This document shows positions 1 through 9,099 of a DNA stretch of 14,922 nt, piece by piece; positions within the stretch are counted from its first letter, which is position 1, and each line of letters opens with the position of its first letter. The position numbers and the translations under genes were made by a program. Location: assembly GCA_002723635.1 (NCBI GenBank), contig PBMM01000035.1, forward strand, positions 1 to 14,922, written 5' to 3'. The stretch comes from Methanobacteriota archaeon. GTDB taxonomy: Archaea > Thermoplasmatota > Poseidoniia > Poseidoniales > Poseidoniaceae. The notes under the pieces were generated by a model. That model worked only from the letters and a program-made list of their open reading frames with translations, was not told where the DNA came from and searched no databases.

Positions 1-1
1 G

Positions 2-1237
2 CCAGCCACCTTTGTGCTCAGTGGGCACAGCAACGATGGCGGATCCGCGCTTCTCGTGAACTTCGATCAGGACGTCGTCACCCTTGCAGCAGGGGCTAGC
101 ACCGTGGTGCCGGTTGAATTCACGTTTGACGGGACGGGCACGGACGGGCAAGTGTACCAAGTCATCCTGACCGCCACATCGTCACTCGATGCAGCGGTGT
201 TCGATGCCGTGGTGCAGTCCATCGTCTACCGTGCGCAGCAAGTGACCCTCGCGTTGGATGCGGATGTTGTTGAGGTCGAGGCGGGTGGCACGATCACCGG
301 GACCCTCCGGCTTTCGAGCCGTGTCGATGACCGTCTGACGCTCACGGCCACGGGCGCCACCTGCACGTTGCCTGGCCCGGTTGACCTGAGCGGCACCAGC
401 GAATCGCTTCCCTGGTCGTGCACCATGTCAGAAAGTGCATCTGCTGGACTAGTAGCGCTCAACGTGAGCGTCCGAAGTGCGCTATCTGGTGTGCAATCTG
501 CCGTCGTCGCAAGCGATGCGGTCGTTGTGACGGTGCTCGCGTCGTGGGGTGATTCTGCTCCGATCGAGGTGGTCGTCGAGGATGCATCGCTCTCGATTGA
601 AACCAGCGGCTCGGCCACTACGGTGGTTCGGCTGACCAACACGGCCAACACCCGTGCTGTAGGTGAATTGGACCTCGCCGGTTCGAACCTTGCGTACTTG
701 CAAGCCACATGGGTCCACCTTGGTGACGGTACTCGTACCAGCAGTTTCTCGCTCGAACCTGGCGCCTCTGCACGTTACACCCTTGAATTGGTTCGACTGA
801 CGACCGGAGCCTCATCCGCTGAACCGGAGGTGTTGGCCACCTACACCATGGCCGACACGGAACGGACCGAAAGCGGCGGCACCATCGAGGTTGATTTGCC
901 TGGCCCTGCCATGCCTCCTACTGGCATGGACCTTGGTCTGGTCCAACTCAGCAACCAAGACTCCCTCCTCGCTCTTGCTTCGGGTTGGGTGATGAGCATG
1001 CTCCTCTTCGCCTTGCTTCGCATCCGCCGCTCTCCCGTCGATGATGAGGACGAAGAAGACGACGAAAGCACGGAAAAAGAGGTGGTGGAACTCGGCCACA
1101 ACGAAGCTCGTGTCGAGGACGGTAACAAGGTCACCTGCCCAAGTTGTGACGCGGTGTTGGGCGTTCCCTCAGGAAGCGATCCTCCATTCCGGTTCACCTG
1201 CCCGACGTGCAGTTCCAGCATCCGTGTGCTGCCCTAG
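2..1237 (+). CDS. Surface-anchored protein with C-terminal cytoplasmic zinc ribbon (5' partial)
   Basis: The frame is open to the left edge, so this is the C-terminal 411 residues of a longer protein; the GTG at 14 need not be the start. The visible ectodomain is Ser/Thr/Val-rich and beta-strand-like, resembling archaeal NEW3/CARDB-type Ig-fold repeats, but I cannot assign a family. Counting from the GTG at 14, one membrane segment lies at about residues 320-340 and is followed by Arg residues (LRIRR), then a very acidic stretch, then a zinc ribbon with two CxxC pairs (C375/C378 and C396/C399). The topology is therefore outside ectodomain, single C-terminal anchor, cytoplasmic zinc ribbon. 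The zinc ribbon may contact an intracellular partner (inference). The stop TAG shares the CTAG at 1234-1237 with the convergent tRNA methyltransferase gene. The coding call is firm; the function is unknown. Confidence 0.8.
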   Translation, partial: PATFVLSGHSNDGGSALLVNFDQDVVTLAAGASTVVPVEFTFDGTGTDGQVYQVILTATSSLDAAVFDAVVQSIVYRAQQVTLALDADVVEVEAGGTITGTLRLSSRVDDRLTLTATGATCTLPGPVDLSGTSESLPWSCTMSESASAGLVALNVSVRSALSGVQSAVVASDAVVVTVLASWGDSAPIEVVVEDASLSIETSGSATTVVRLTNTANTRAVGELDLAGSNLAYLQATWVHLGDGTRTSSFSLEPGASARYTLELVRLTTGASSAEPEVLATYTMADTERTESGGTIEVDLPGPAMPPTGMDLGLVQLSNQDSLLALASGWVMSMLLFALLRIRRSPVDDEDEEDDESTEKEVVELGHNEARVEDGNKVTCPSCDAVLGVPSGSDPPFRFTCPTCSSSIRVLP

Positions 1238-2025
1238 GCCGCTCTAGATTGAGCAATCAGCAAGAAGGCCGTATGGCCGAAGGGGCCGTTTGCCGGTCGA
1301 ACACCTCCTCGCGATGCACGGCTCCACGGTCGCTCCATGATTTCCCCTGCCCAGTCGACGCTCAGCCCTGCTTCTTCGCAGGCTTCCCATGCTCGTTCAA
1401 GTTGGCTGGTGACGGGGCAGTAGCAGGCCATGCGACCACCGGGCCGAAGCAAGGGAGCCAATGCGGCGATGGCCGGCGAGTGATCGGCCATGTCCAACAC
1501 GACTGCGTCCAAACCGTCTGGTGCAAGGGCTTGCGTTTCTTCGACGGCATCTTCTGCTCGGGCATCGAGGTGCGAATGCCGGGGCCCGTCCGGCCATGCG
1601 CGGGCGGCCTTTGCCAGATTTTCCAGACCGACGCTGGCGTGTTCCTCCCTCGGTTCGACGGTGATGTGGTGGCCTGATGGCCCAAGCGTTCTTGTGATGT
1701 GAAGACCAAGTCCGGCGCTGCCCAGTCCGGCTTCCAGTACGGTGTCGTTTCGACCGATTCCCAACCGTGCCACCAAGATGCCTGCGTCTTTATCGCCGAT
1801 GGTTTGTGCCCTCCGAAGCATGCCGCGTCGGAGTTCTGTAAGTCCTGCTGGAAGGATTGTTAATTTCTTCCCAGCCAGAATCACGTCAGATCCAAGGGCA
1901 TGGTCTTTGAGGATCGCAGAAGGATTGAACACGCCCAGTCCCTTGATTTTGACGTTTTCATCCTCGACGTTCACCGTCCATGTGCGTCCATCTTCGGCGA
2001 CGAGAGCGAACACAGCGGGCATCAT
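1234..2025 (-). CDS. trmI: tRNA (adenine-N1)-methyltransferase, TrmI family
   Basis: A 263-residue class I SAM-dependent methyltransferase of the TrmI type, the archaeal enzyme forming 1-methyladenosine at tRNA positions 57/58. The order of motifs fits. There is an N-terminal small beta domain, then RRAQTIGDKDAGILVARLGI (residues 71-90), which matches the TrmI block before motif I. Motif I is VLEAGLGSAGLGL (96-108), the acidic motif II is VEPREEH (123-129), and VVLDM (175-179) falls where the catalytic Asp region lies. ERPW (231-234) and GHTAFL (250-255) match the family C-terminus. Oddities are AGLGSAG instead of the usual AGTGSG, and DMADHSP where many members have DLPxP. The start is ATG at 2025; the next codon is also ATG. 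An AGAAGG Shine-Dalgarno-like sequence lies 6 nt upstream, inside a predicted hairpin loop. The gene is divergent from the surface thiol protein. Family assignment is confident; position specificity (57 versus 58) is not visible. Confidence 0.88.
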   Translation of the reverse strand: MMPAVFALVAEDGRTWTVNVEDENVKIKGLGVFNPSAILKDHALGSDVILAGKKLTILPAGLTELRRGMLRRAQTIGDKDAGILVARLGIGRNDTVLEAGLGSAGLGLHITRTLGPSGHHITVEPREEHASVGLENLAKAARAWPDGPRHSHLDARAEDAVEETQALAPDGLDAVVLDMADHSPAIAALAPLLRPGGRMACYCPVTSQLERAWEACEEAGLSVDWAGEIMERPWSRASRGGVRPANGPFGHTAFLLIAQSRAA

Positions 2026-2044
2026 GCCGCGCCTTCTGCGCGGT
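2026..2044 (-). promoter_or_regulatory. GC hairpin presenting the Shine-Dalgarno of the tRNA methyltransferase
   Basis: A perfect 6-bp inverted repeat, CCGCGC (2027-2032) and GCGCGG (2038-2043), flanks a 5-nt loop, with one possible extra G-U pair. On the minus strand the loop and first stem base read AGAAGG, a plausible Shine-Dalgarno sequence, and the stem ends one base before the ATG at 2025. Folding would place the ribosome-binding sequence at the hairpin tip. The repeat is seen in the sequence; any regulatory role is inference. Confidence 0.45.
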
Positions 2045-2084
2045 TTGATTTGACCTCTTCGGAACCGCTACATAGAGCGCAATG

Positions 2085-2093
2085 TTTGATAAG
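2085..2093 (+). promoter_or_regulatory. TATA-like box for the surface thiol protein, possibly bidirectional
   Basis: TTTGATAAG is centred about 27 bp upstream of the ATG at 2116, the spacing expected for an archaeal TATA box driving a leaderless transcript; an A-containing GCGCAA precedes it where a BRE would lie. No Shine-Dalgarno sequence precedes that ATG. The reverse complement CTTATCAAA could also start a minus-strand transcript near 2062, leaving a leader of roughly 37 nt that contains the methyltransferase hairpin. No other strong AT-rich element lies in this divergent region. Confidence 0.5.
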
Positions 2094-2115
2094 TCTGAAG
2101 TGCTTGGATTCAGTT

Positions 2116-5100
2116 ATGAATCATGTGCGAACGCTGGCTTTCCTCCTCGTCGCGGTGATGCTTGGTAGTCTTACAGTGGGTCTTTCAGATTCGCTTGTAG
2201 AGGTCCCAGAGGACCTCGAAAATACACCGGTTGTGATGTCGGCCACAAGCCCAGGGCACCCTGTTTTCGCTGAATATGTTGGCGCGTACTGGTGCGGACC
2301 TTGTCAGACCTCCTCCAACAGCCTGCATAGCCTCTACGGCACCAACGGCGGCGGTGGCACCCAATCCGAGGATTTCACTTACGTGTCGTTCTGGGAGTCT
2401 CCAACCACCGGCTGGCCTTCTGAGACCCCAATTAACCGCAGGGCGCACATCAGCCCCTCTGGTTACCCCACGACCGTCTTCGGTGATGCGGCCTCCGGGC
2501 AATACTACACCTCCGGCGGCCAGAGCTACAACAGCTTCTACCAGAGCGGTGGAAACATGCAGAACGCCAACGACTACGCGTTGACGATCATGCAATCTCA
2601 AAGCGGCAGCAACATGAACATCGACATCACGGCTTCGTACCTTGGATCGGGCAGCAAGACCGTCTACATCTACGCCGCCGTGACCGAGGAAACCTCTCCT
2701 GAAGTCTATTCAAACTCCAACAACCTTCACCCGCACCACGTGTTCCAACAGTGGTTGCTCAACAGCGCCCAAAGCGGATTTGAATCGGTCACTCTGACCA
2801 ACGGCAACCCCGTGACGAAGTCATGGACGGTTCCAATCAGCGCCGTGAGCGCTGGAGGTGGCAAGAGCGCCGCAGAGAATTTCCTCACTGTGGCCGCTCT
2901 AATGAACGGAGACCACACGAACCATCGCAGCGTCGTGAGCGCTGCTGATTCCAACATGGGGCCTAAATTGGACTTGGCCTTGACCGGAATGAAAGTGAGC
3001 AACGACGTAGCTCCGGATTCCTACATTCGTGGGGACACCGTTGACCTCGAAGTGACCGTTCGAAACATCGGTGACCTCGACTACACGGACGGCGGCGGCG
3101 TGGAATTCTACTACCGCGACGGTGCCAACAAAGTCCCCATCGGAGGCACGCAGTCGCTTCCAGCAACCTTGTTCCAAAGCGGCACCCGCACCTACACCGC
3201 GAGCTTCGACACCAGCGCGTTGTCCTCAAACGCTTGGAAGACCACCTTCGGGGCACGACTAACCGGATTGACCGGCGACACTCGTGGAGCCAACAACGAC
3301 GTCACGTCCGAATTCAACCATGACCGCCCACCTGTGGCTTTGACGCCCCAGGTCAACCCCATTTCGGTTGAGCGTGGCGCTGAGGTGCTGATCACGGTGC
3401 GTGCAGACGCAAACGATGAGGTCGATACGACGGCCAGCACCACGTTTGAACTCGAGACCCGGAAGTCCGGGACCTCTGCATGGTCCTCGGATGGCGTGAG
3501 CGGAGGCGAAGACGTGGTGTTCGCTGGTTCGCCTTTCGAAGGAAGAGAGTACACCTATGTTACTACCATCGATATGGAAACAGGCACTTACGACCTTCGT
3601 GTTCGAGCCATCGATGCGCGAAATCAGGCCTCCGATTGGAAGGTCATGCTCGGAAGCGACGGTCTTACCGTTCGGAATGCTGTGCCGACCATCTGGGCTG
3701 AACCAGTCCCATCCGTGATGTGTGACGAGATTACCAAGGTCGACATGTTCGGTCACATCACCGACAGAGAATCCGATCTGTCTGAACTCAGCGTGTCCTC
3801 CAATTCGCCTGCGTTCCGAGGATGGGACTCTTCCACTGGTGAAATCGAGGTCCTTTTTGCCTTTGACGAGCTCCGAGGTTGCCCGCTTGGACAGAACGGC
3901 ATCGAGGTTACCGTGGATGATGGTGAGGACTACACTGGAAGCAACCTTCCATACGGTACACTGCTCTTCAACGTGTTCGAAAACGGTCAGCCACGTTGGG
4001 ACGGTTTGCCAACTCGCACCGTTGATGAAGGTGGTTCGGGCAGCTTTGCTCTGCTTGACTATGTGTATGACACGGACGAAGATGGCGTTAGCGTTGACTC
4101 ACAATCGTTGACCTTGTCCATCGTGCGAAATTCAAACCCAGAGGTCTTCAACATCGATCTGCAAGGCGACCTTCTCTCGTACAGCACCGTCGACGACGAC
4201 GTAAATGGGCAGGCCATCGTGACGCTCAGGGCCAGCGACGGTGTCCAAACCGCTGACCAGACCATCTTGCTCAAAGTCGCGCCAGTGAACGACGCTCCCC
4301 GGATGGACCTTGGCGAATTAGCGTCCATTGAAATAAAGCGTGGCAACACGCAATTGTTTGACCTTCAGAGCCTTGCGTATGACATCGATGACACCACAGC
4401 ACCGTTCATCAGCGTCACTTCCACCGAAACCGGTGCGGCGAATCTCGACTTCCTAACGGGGGTCATGAGTTTGACATTCGAGGAACTCGGTCGGCAAAAC
4501 GTCATGATCACTGTGCAGGACAGTTACGACAAGAACACCTACACAATGGCGGTCGAGGTGTATGACTCCAAGCCGTTCTATGCGTCCAAGGATGCCGATA
4601 CAGGGTACATGACCGTCGACATATCCAGTGCCTACATCGGTGAGGAAGCGGTTGCGAACATGTTCTTGACTGACAACGCACCGACCTTTACTTCGATCAC
4701 CGCCATGTGGCAAGTCTGCGAAAGCGACACCGGCGTGTGCCTCAACCAGGTTACCTATCCCTTGGACATGGCATCCGCGGAGCGTGGTTGGTCGTTTGAC
4801 CTTGTCTTCGACGATGTTCGGCCTTTCGGTCTTCAGTACAACGATGACGTCAAACTCGGCAACCTGCTAGCGACGGACGACACCGGTGAGGAATACAAAC
4901 TTCTGAGCCCAATCTACTGGCGGATCATGGATGAAGCGCCGAGCCCCGATGCGATGGACGATGACGAACTAATCACCCATATCGCCGACCTTGAGGCCAC
5001 CATTGATCAATTGAAGTTGGACATTGCGTCATCCGGAGGCGACACAACCGCGGAAGAAGCGCAACTCGAGACGCTACAAGCCGATTTGGCCGAGGCTTGC

Positions 5101-5520
5101 GATGACCCTCGTGCGGACTGCACCAGCGACAGCGTGCAAGCGGACGGTTCTGTTGATCCCGCGCTTAGCATCAACACGGACGTCATCATCATCATCCTCG
5201 GCGTGCTGATTCTGGCCGCCCTGCTCGGTATTCTTTTCACCCGCCGCGGTGGCCCTGTGGGCCAACAGAAATGGGATTACAACGCGCTTCCTTCAGGAGA
5301 TGCTGTGGCGAACTCGATGTACGGTGGTGCCCAAGCGATCTTCCAGCAGCCGCTCCAAGCACCTGCTCTGCCTTTGCCTCAGCTCCCCGCTTTGGCTCCG
5401 CCCCTCCCCACTCCACAACCGTACGCTGGACCTCCCCTCCCTGCATCGGGTCTTCCACCTGGTTGGACCATGGAGCAATGGGCGTATTACGGTCAGCAAT
5501 ACCTTGACCGTCTGCAGTGA
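2116..5520 (+). CDS. Secreted membrane-anchored protein with thioredoxin-like CGPC domain and Ig-like repeats
   Basis: A 1134-residue protein. A signal peptide (residues 1 to about 24, hydrophobic core [13 protein letters not shown]) leads into a thioredoxin-fold domain resembling Omp28-related proteins: [13 protein letters not shown] with CGPC at 60-63, a later [10 protein letters not shown] that carries the expected cis-Pro, and an HHVFQQW block. From about residue 285 a CARDB-like domain follows, then several Ig/cadherin-like domains; one ends in VNDAP near residue 724. A short coiled coil (about 949-995) precedes a membrane segment (about 1022-1043). The cytoplasmic tail is Pro/Leu-rich and ends in [23 protein letters not shown] is typical of thiol-disulfide exchange, so extracytoplasmic disulfide formation or reduction is plausible but unproven. 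The ATG at 2116 is preferred over upstream in-frame codons because it begins the signal peptide and has a TATA-like box at the leaderless distance. It precedes lonB and is probably cotranscribed with it. Confidence 0.85.
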   Translation: MNHVRTLAFLLVAVMLGSLTVGLSDSLVEVPEDLENTPVVMSATSPGHPVFAEYVGAYWCGPCQTSSNSLHSLYGTNGGGGTQSEDFTYVSFWESPTTGWPSETPINRRAHISPSGYPTTVFGDAASGQYYTSGGQSYNSFYQSGGNMQNANDYALTIMQSQSGSNMNIDITASYLGSGSKTVYIYAAVTEETSPEVYSNSNNLHPHHVFQQWLLNSAQSGFESVTLTNGNPVTKSWTVPISAVSAGGGKSAAENFLTVAALMNGDHTNHRSVVSAADSNMGPKLDLALTGMKVSNDVAPDSYIRGDTVDLEVTVRNIGDLDYTDGGGVEFYYRDGANKVPIGGTQSLPATLFQSGTRTYTASFDTSALSSNAWKTTFGARLTGLTGDTRGANNDVTSEFNHDRPPVALTPQVNPISVERGAEVLITVRADANDEVDTTASTTFELETRKSGTSAWSSDGVSGGEDVVFAGSPFEGREYTYVTTIDMETGTYDLRVRAIDARNQASDWKVMLGSDGLTVRNAVPTIWAEPVPSVMCDEITKVDMFGHITDRESDLSELSVSSNSPAFRGWDSSTGEIEVLFAFDELRGCPLGQNGIEVTVDDGEDYTGSNLPYGTLLFNVFENGQPRWDGLPTRTVDEGGSGSFALLDYVYDTDEDGVSVDSQSLTLSIVRNSNPEVFNIDLQGDLLSYSTVDDDVNGQAIVTLRASDGVQTADQTILLKVAPVNDAPRMDLGELASIEIKRGNTQLFDLQSLAYDIDDTTAPFISVTSTETGAANLDFLTGVMSLTFEELGRQNVMITVQDSYDKNTYTMAVEVYDSKPFYASKDADTGYMTVDISSAYIGEEAVANMFLTDNAPTFTSITAMWQVCESDTGVCLNQVTYPLDMASAERGWSFDLVFDDVRPFGLQYNDDVKLGNLLATDDTGEEYKLLSPIYWRIMDEAPSPDAMDDDELITHIADLEATIDQLKLDIASSGGDTTAEEAQLETLQADLAEACDDPRADCTSDSVQADGSVDPALSINTDVIIIILGVLILAALLGILFTRRGGPVGQQKWDYNALPSGDAVANSMYGGAQAIFQQPLQAPALPLPQLPALAPPLPTPQPYAGPPLPASGLPPGWTMEQWAYYGQQYLDRLQ

Positions 5521-5594
5521 TGCATCAAACGCCACGTCTCCACGATGGCGCTGAAAGCCTCAAAGGGGAGGCGAGTACAGGGCTTACCGTGAGC

Positions 5595-5598
5595 GGAG
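5595..5598 (+). promoter_or_regulatory. Shine-Dalgarno-like GGAG that supports the lonB start at 5607
   Basis: GGAG ends 8 nt before the ATG at 5607. The other candidate starts, GTG 5517 and ATG 5520 (which overlaps the upstream TGA), have no comparable sequence, and codons between 5520 and 5606 show weaker G/C preference at the third position than the body of lonB. This favours 5607, but translational coupling at 5520 cannot be excluded. Confidence 0.45.
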
Positions 5599-5606
5599 AG
5601 TCTGAC

Positions 5607-7691
5607 ATGCCCTCGAGTGAGTCAACGGACGAGGCCGTTGGCTCTGCTGATGCGATGCCCCCCGAGGACGCTGACGTTGAGGTCACTGTTTGGTCCGCGG
5701 AATCTGGGGATGCTTCTGACGAGGCCATCCTCGGTCAAGCCGGCGACGACGTGCTCCAAACCACCGTCGAAGCGTGGATTGGCGATCTTGGCATGACTTC
5801 CACCAAGGAGGTCCCCGTTCCCGACCGCTTGGTGGACCAGGTTATCGGCCAAGAAGCCGGCTCCGTCATCATCCGTAAGGCGGCAGAACAACGCCGTCAC
5901 ATGCTGATGATCGGCGATCCGGGCACTGGCAAATCCATGCTGGCCCGCTCTATGACAGAACTTCTCCCACGTGACGCCCTTGAGGACGTCTTGGTCTATC
6001 CCAACGAAGAGGACGAAAACGAACCACGTGTTCGCTCCGTTCCTGCTGGACGAGGCGACCGCATCGTCAAGGTCCAGAAAGAAGCCATCCGCGTTCAGCG
6101 GGAGAAGACCCAACGCATGCTGCTCATCGGCTTCGTGGCAGTGGCCTTCCTTTTGGCCATCGCCACCTTGCAAAGCGGTGACATCGTGACCCTGCTCTTC
6201 GGTATGTTCCTGCTCACCTTCGGATACATGTTCCTCCGCTCACGTTTGGGTGCGGCTGACGAAAGCCGCATCCCCAAGGTGCTCGTGAAGCACGACACCA
6301 AGGAATTACCACCGTTCGTCGATGCCACAGCAACGCTTTCTGGTGCCCTACTCGGAGACGTCCGCCACGACCCGTTCCAGTCGGGTGGAATGGAAACCCC
6401 CGCTCATGAACGCGTCGAACCAGGCGCCATCCACCGCGCCCACAAGGGTGTGCTCTACATCGACGAGATCAACCTGCTTCGCCTCGAAGAACAACAAGCG
6501 TTGCTGACCGCTATGCAAGAGCGCGCTTTCCCGGTCTCTGGCCGCTCGGAACGCTCCAGCGGAGCCCTGACCAAGACCGAACCCGTCCCTTGCGACTTCA
6601 TTCTGATCGCGGCAGGAAACCTCGACGCCATCCAAGGCATGCATCCTGCGCTGCGAAGCCGCATTCGAGGGTACGGATACGAGGTCTACGTCAACTCAGA
6701 AATGCCTGACACGGCCCGCAACCGTCGTCGTCTCATTCGCTTCATTGCGCAGGAAGTATACCGCGACCAAGACACCCTTCGTGAGATTCCTCACTTCGAT
6801 GTCGGCGGTGTTGCGGCGATCCTCAAAGAAGCACAGCGCCGATCGGGCCGACGCGGGAAACTGAGCCTCCGACTCCGTGAGTTGGGTGGACTGGTTCGCA
6901 TCGCAGGGGACTTGGCCATCGAGGAGGGTGCAGAGCTCACGACGGCAGACCACGTCATTCGCGCACGCTCCATTGCCAAGCCGCTCGAGCAACAGGTCGC
7001 TGACCGCATGATTGAGCGCCGACGCGATTACAGTCTCCTCGTCAACTCCGGCGAACGGATTGGACGCGTCAACGGCCTCGCCGTGCTTGGCGCCAACTCC
7101 GGCCTTTCGGACTTCAGCGGCATCATGCTCCCCGTGGAGGCTCTCGTCACGCCCTCGCAGGGCGGTGGTGGCAAAATCCACGCTACGGGTGGTCTCTCGG
7201 ACTTGGCCAAGGAAAGCGTCACCAACGTCAGCGCCGTGGTGAAGAAACTCACCGGCAAGGACGTTTCGGATTATGACATCCACATCCAGTTCGTGGACAC
7301 CCACGGCGTTGACGGCGATTCGGCGAGCATCACCATCGCCACTGCCATCATCTCTGCCATCGAAAACATCCCCATCCGTCAGGACTTGGCGATGACGGGT
7401 TCCCTTTCTGTGCGCGGAGAAGTGCTTCCCATTGGCGGCGTCACTGCCAAGATTGAGGCGGCAGGTCACGCTGGTGTTCGGACGGTCATCATCCCCCGTT
7501 CCAACCTTCAGGACGTGGTCTTGGACCACCAATGGGAAGGAAAGGTCGAGATCATCCCCGTCGACACGCTCGACGAAGTCATGGAGCACGCGCTCATCAA
7601 GCACGAGCAGAAAGCCAGTCTTGTGGAACGTCTTGGCGGCATCATTGACCGATTGACACCAGAGATTTCTTCGAACGTTCGACCGGTCTAG
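5607..7691 (+). CDS. lonB: Archaeal membrane-anchored ATP-dependent protease LonB
   Basis: A 694-residue archaeal LonB, which degrades misfolded and regulatory proteins at the cytoplasmic face of the membrane. Numbering from ATG 5607: an acidic N-terminal stretch, Walker A GDPGTGKS (103-110), two adjacent membrane segments (about 171-189 and 192-210) inserted between Walker A and Walker B, Walker B LYIDEI (283-288), then the AAA+ sensor and lid regions. The C-terminal protease domain has the Lon Ser-Lys dyad: Ser572 in GDSAS and Lys615 in [11 protein letters not shown]. Membrane helices at this point in the AAA+ module distinguish LonB from bacterial LonA. Alternative starts at 5517 or 5520 would add 30 or 29 residues and overlap the upstream stop. 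Third codon positions are strongly C/G-biased, in keeping with good expression. It lies in line between the surface thiol protein and an MFS transporter. All key residues are intact. Confidence 0.96.
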   Translation: MPSSESTDEAVGSADAMPPEDADVEVTVWSAESGDASDEAILGQAGDDVLQTTVEAWIGDLGMTSTKEVPVPDRLVDQVIGQEAGSVIIRKAAEQRRHMLMIGDPGTGKSMLARSMTELLPRDALEDVLVYPNEEDENEPRVRSVPAGRGDRIVKVQKEAIRVQREKTQRMLLIGFVAVAFLLAIATLQSGDIVTLLFGMFLLTFGYMFLRSRLGAADESRIPKVLVKHDTKELPPFVDATATLSGALLGDVRHDPFQSGGMETPAHERVEPGAIHRAHKGVLYIDEINLLRLEEQQALLTAMQERAFPVSGRSERSSGALTKTEPVPCDFILIAAGNLDAIQGMHPALRSRIRGYGYEVYVNSEMPDTARNRRRLIRFIAQEVYRDQDTLREIPHFDVGGVAAILKEAQRRSGRRGKLSLRLRELGGLVRIAGDLAIEEGAELTTADHVIRARSIAKPLEQQVADRMIERRRDYSLLVNSGERIGRVNGLAVLGANSGLSDFSGIMLPVEALVTPSQGGGGKIHATGGLSDLAKESVTNVSAVVKKLTGKDVSDYDIHIQFVDTHGVDGDSASITIATAIISAIENIPIRQDLAMTGSLSVRGEVLPIGGVTAKIEAAGHAGVRTVIIPRSNLQDVVLDHQWEGKVEIIPVDTLDEVMEHALIKHEQKASLVERLGGIIDRLTPEISSNVRPV

Positions 7692-7724
7692 ACAGGGCAC
7701 GACTTGAAACCGCAAAGCACCCCC

Positions 7725-7728
7725 GGTG
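7725..7728 (+). promoter_or_regulatory. Shine-Dalgarno-like GGTG before the MFS gene
   Basis: GGTG ends 4 nt before the ATG at 7733. There is no clear TATA-like box about 27 bp upstream of that ATG, which suits an internal operon gene read from the upstream promoter. Confidence 0.3.
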
Positions 7729-7732
7729 TGTC

Positions 7733-9064
7733 ATGGACGAAGGCAACAAGAAAGCCGTCAGGGGGCAACTCCTGATTCTTTTCTTGGTGACTTTCATCGA
7801 CATGATTGGATTCGGCATTGTCATTCCCTTTCTCACCTATCTGGTGGATGACCTGGCCACCGAGGGAGGCATCGAAGCTGTTGGCCTCTGGGTGGGCTTG
7901 GTGATGACCGCCTACCCGATGGCGCAATTCCTCTCAGCCCCGTTGTGGGGGGGCCTTTCGGACCGCATCGGAAGGCGCCCAATCCTCATGATCGGGCTGG
8001 TAGGCAACACGTTCTGTTTCGCCCTATTCGGCTTGGCGCCAACGCTCTTTATCGCCATAGCCGCACGCTTCCTTGCTGGCTTTTTCAACGGCAACATCGC
8101 TGTTGCTCGGGCCTACATCGGCGACATCAGTCGGCCTGAACAAATGGCGAGCCGAATGGGCCTGATCGGTGCTTCGTTCGGCCTAGGATTCACCTTTGGA
8201 CCCTTCATCGGTGGTGAGTTGTCGGCCCCTGCAGAACGATGGGAGATTTTCCAAGGAACGTTGCTTGAGACCTATCCATACCTGCTTCCCTGTCTGGTAG
8301 CTAGCGCTCTCTCAATCGTCTCCCTGTTGTTGGCTCGCACCCGCTTGCCAGAATCATTGCCAAGTCAGGAGCGTCAGGGTGCGTCCGGTTTGGATTGGCT
8401 AGGCACCATGCGTTCCTCTTTCTCTGGTCTGTTTTCTTCACTGCGCGCCCCAGCCATTGGGCAGCTCCTCTGGGTGACGATGTTCTACAGCTTCGGGTTT
8501 ACCATCATGCATGCAGTGTTCATTCTCTTCACGGAAATGTCCCCCGCTGATGGGGGACTCGGCTTTACCGAGGCACAGAATGGGCGCATTTTTGCGGTGA
8601 TTGGTCTAACCGGAATCGTGGTCCAAGGCGGTTTGATCCGCCCCTTATCGAAGCGTTTCTCCTCACGCAGCATGCTTCCAATCGCGGTGGTCATCACTGG
8701 TATTGGCCTCGGTGCGATTCCCTATGCCTCAGTGGAATACGCTTGGTTGTGGTTGCTTCCGACGTGCATCGTCATCGCCAGTGGGAGTGGAATCTTCCAA
8801 CCGACCTCCTCGAGCCTGCTCGCTTCCTACGCGCAACGGAATGGGCGCGAACTCGGCAGCGTGATGGGGGCCATGGAATCGGCTTCAGCATTCGCGCGCA
8901 TTCTTGGACCCTTCACGGGCGGTTTGGTGTGGACCTTGACCGTGAGCGAAACGGGATGGTTCAGTTACCACACGGTCTTCCAGCTCTGTGCCGTCATCAT
9001 GCTTGTGACCTTCTTCATGGCCATTCGGCTGCCGTCCGATTCTGAAGCCACCTCCTCGTTTTGA
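7733..9064 (+). CDS. MFS transporter, DHA1/TetA-like
   Basis: A 443-residue major facilitator superfamily protein with about 12 hydrophobic segments. TM1 carries the FIDMIGFGIVIPFL pattern (residues 21-34), with an Asp and Gly-rich face as in the tetracycline/multidrug DHA1 group. Loop 2-3 has motif A, GGLSDRIGRRP (73-83). The second half repeats the fold with LIRPLSKRFSSRS as the degenerate motif A equivalent. Drug:proton antiport is the commonest role for this group, but the substrate cannot be read from the sequence, and many marine archaeal members are uncharacterised. It starts 41 bp after lonB, so cotranscription is likely. Its stop is 35 bp from the convergent DUF3472-like gene. No truncation is seen. 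Confidence 0.9.
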   Translation: MDEGNKKAVRGQLLILFLVTFIDMIGFGIVIPFLTYLVDDLATEGGIEAVGLWVGLVMTAYPMAQFLSAPLWGGLSDRIGRRPILMIGLVGNTFCFALFGLAPTLFIAIAARFLAGFFNGNIAVARAYIGDISRPEQMASRMGLIGASFGLGFTFGPFIGGELSAPAERWEIFQGTLLETYPYLLPCLVASALSIVSLLLARTRLPESLPSQERQGASGLDWLGTMRSSFSGLFSSLRAPAIGQLLWVTMFYSFGFTIMHAVFILFTEMSPADGGLGFTEAQNGRIFAVIGLTGIVVQGGLIRPLSKRFSSRSMLPIAVVITGIGLGAIPYASVEYAWLWLLPTCIVIASGSGIFQPTSSSLLASYAQRNGRELGSVMGAMESASAFARILGPFTGGLVWTLTVSETGWFSYHTVFQLCAVIMLVTFFMAIRLPSDSEATSSF

Positions 9065-9070
9065 GTCGTG

Positions 9071-9080
9071 CTCACGTGAG
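9071..9080. repeat. 10-bp perfect palindrome between convergent genes
   Basis: CTCACGTGAG is its own reverse complement and lies in the 35-bp gap between the stop of the MFS gene (9064) and the stop of the convergent gene (9100). It has no loop and no T-tract follows, so it is not a typical terminator. It may be chance. Confidence 0.3.
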
Positions 9081-9099
9081 TAGAGGACCTTCATCCGGC

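Noticed and set aside
226..708. 160-residue minus-strand open frame inside the first surface protein
   Set aside because: Antisense shadow of a Ser/Thr/Val-rich ectodomain; no recognisable motif.
1900..2115. Upstream extension of the surface thiol protein
   Set aside because: It would run through the tRNA methyltransferase gene and its promoter and place residues before a clear signal peptide that begins at ATG 2116.
6696..7715. 339-residue open frame on the minus strand inside lonB
   Set aside because: It lies wholly antisense to the conserved LonB AAA+ and protease domains, and its composition reflects the C-rich third positions of lonB. No domain is recognised.
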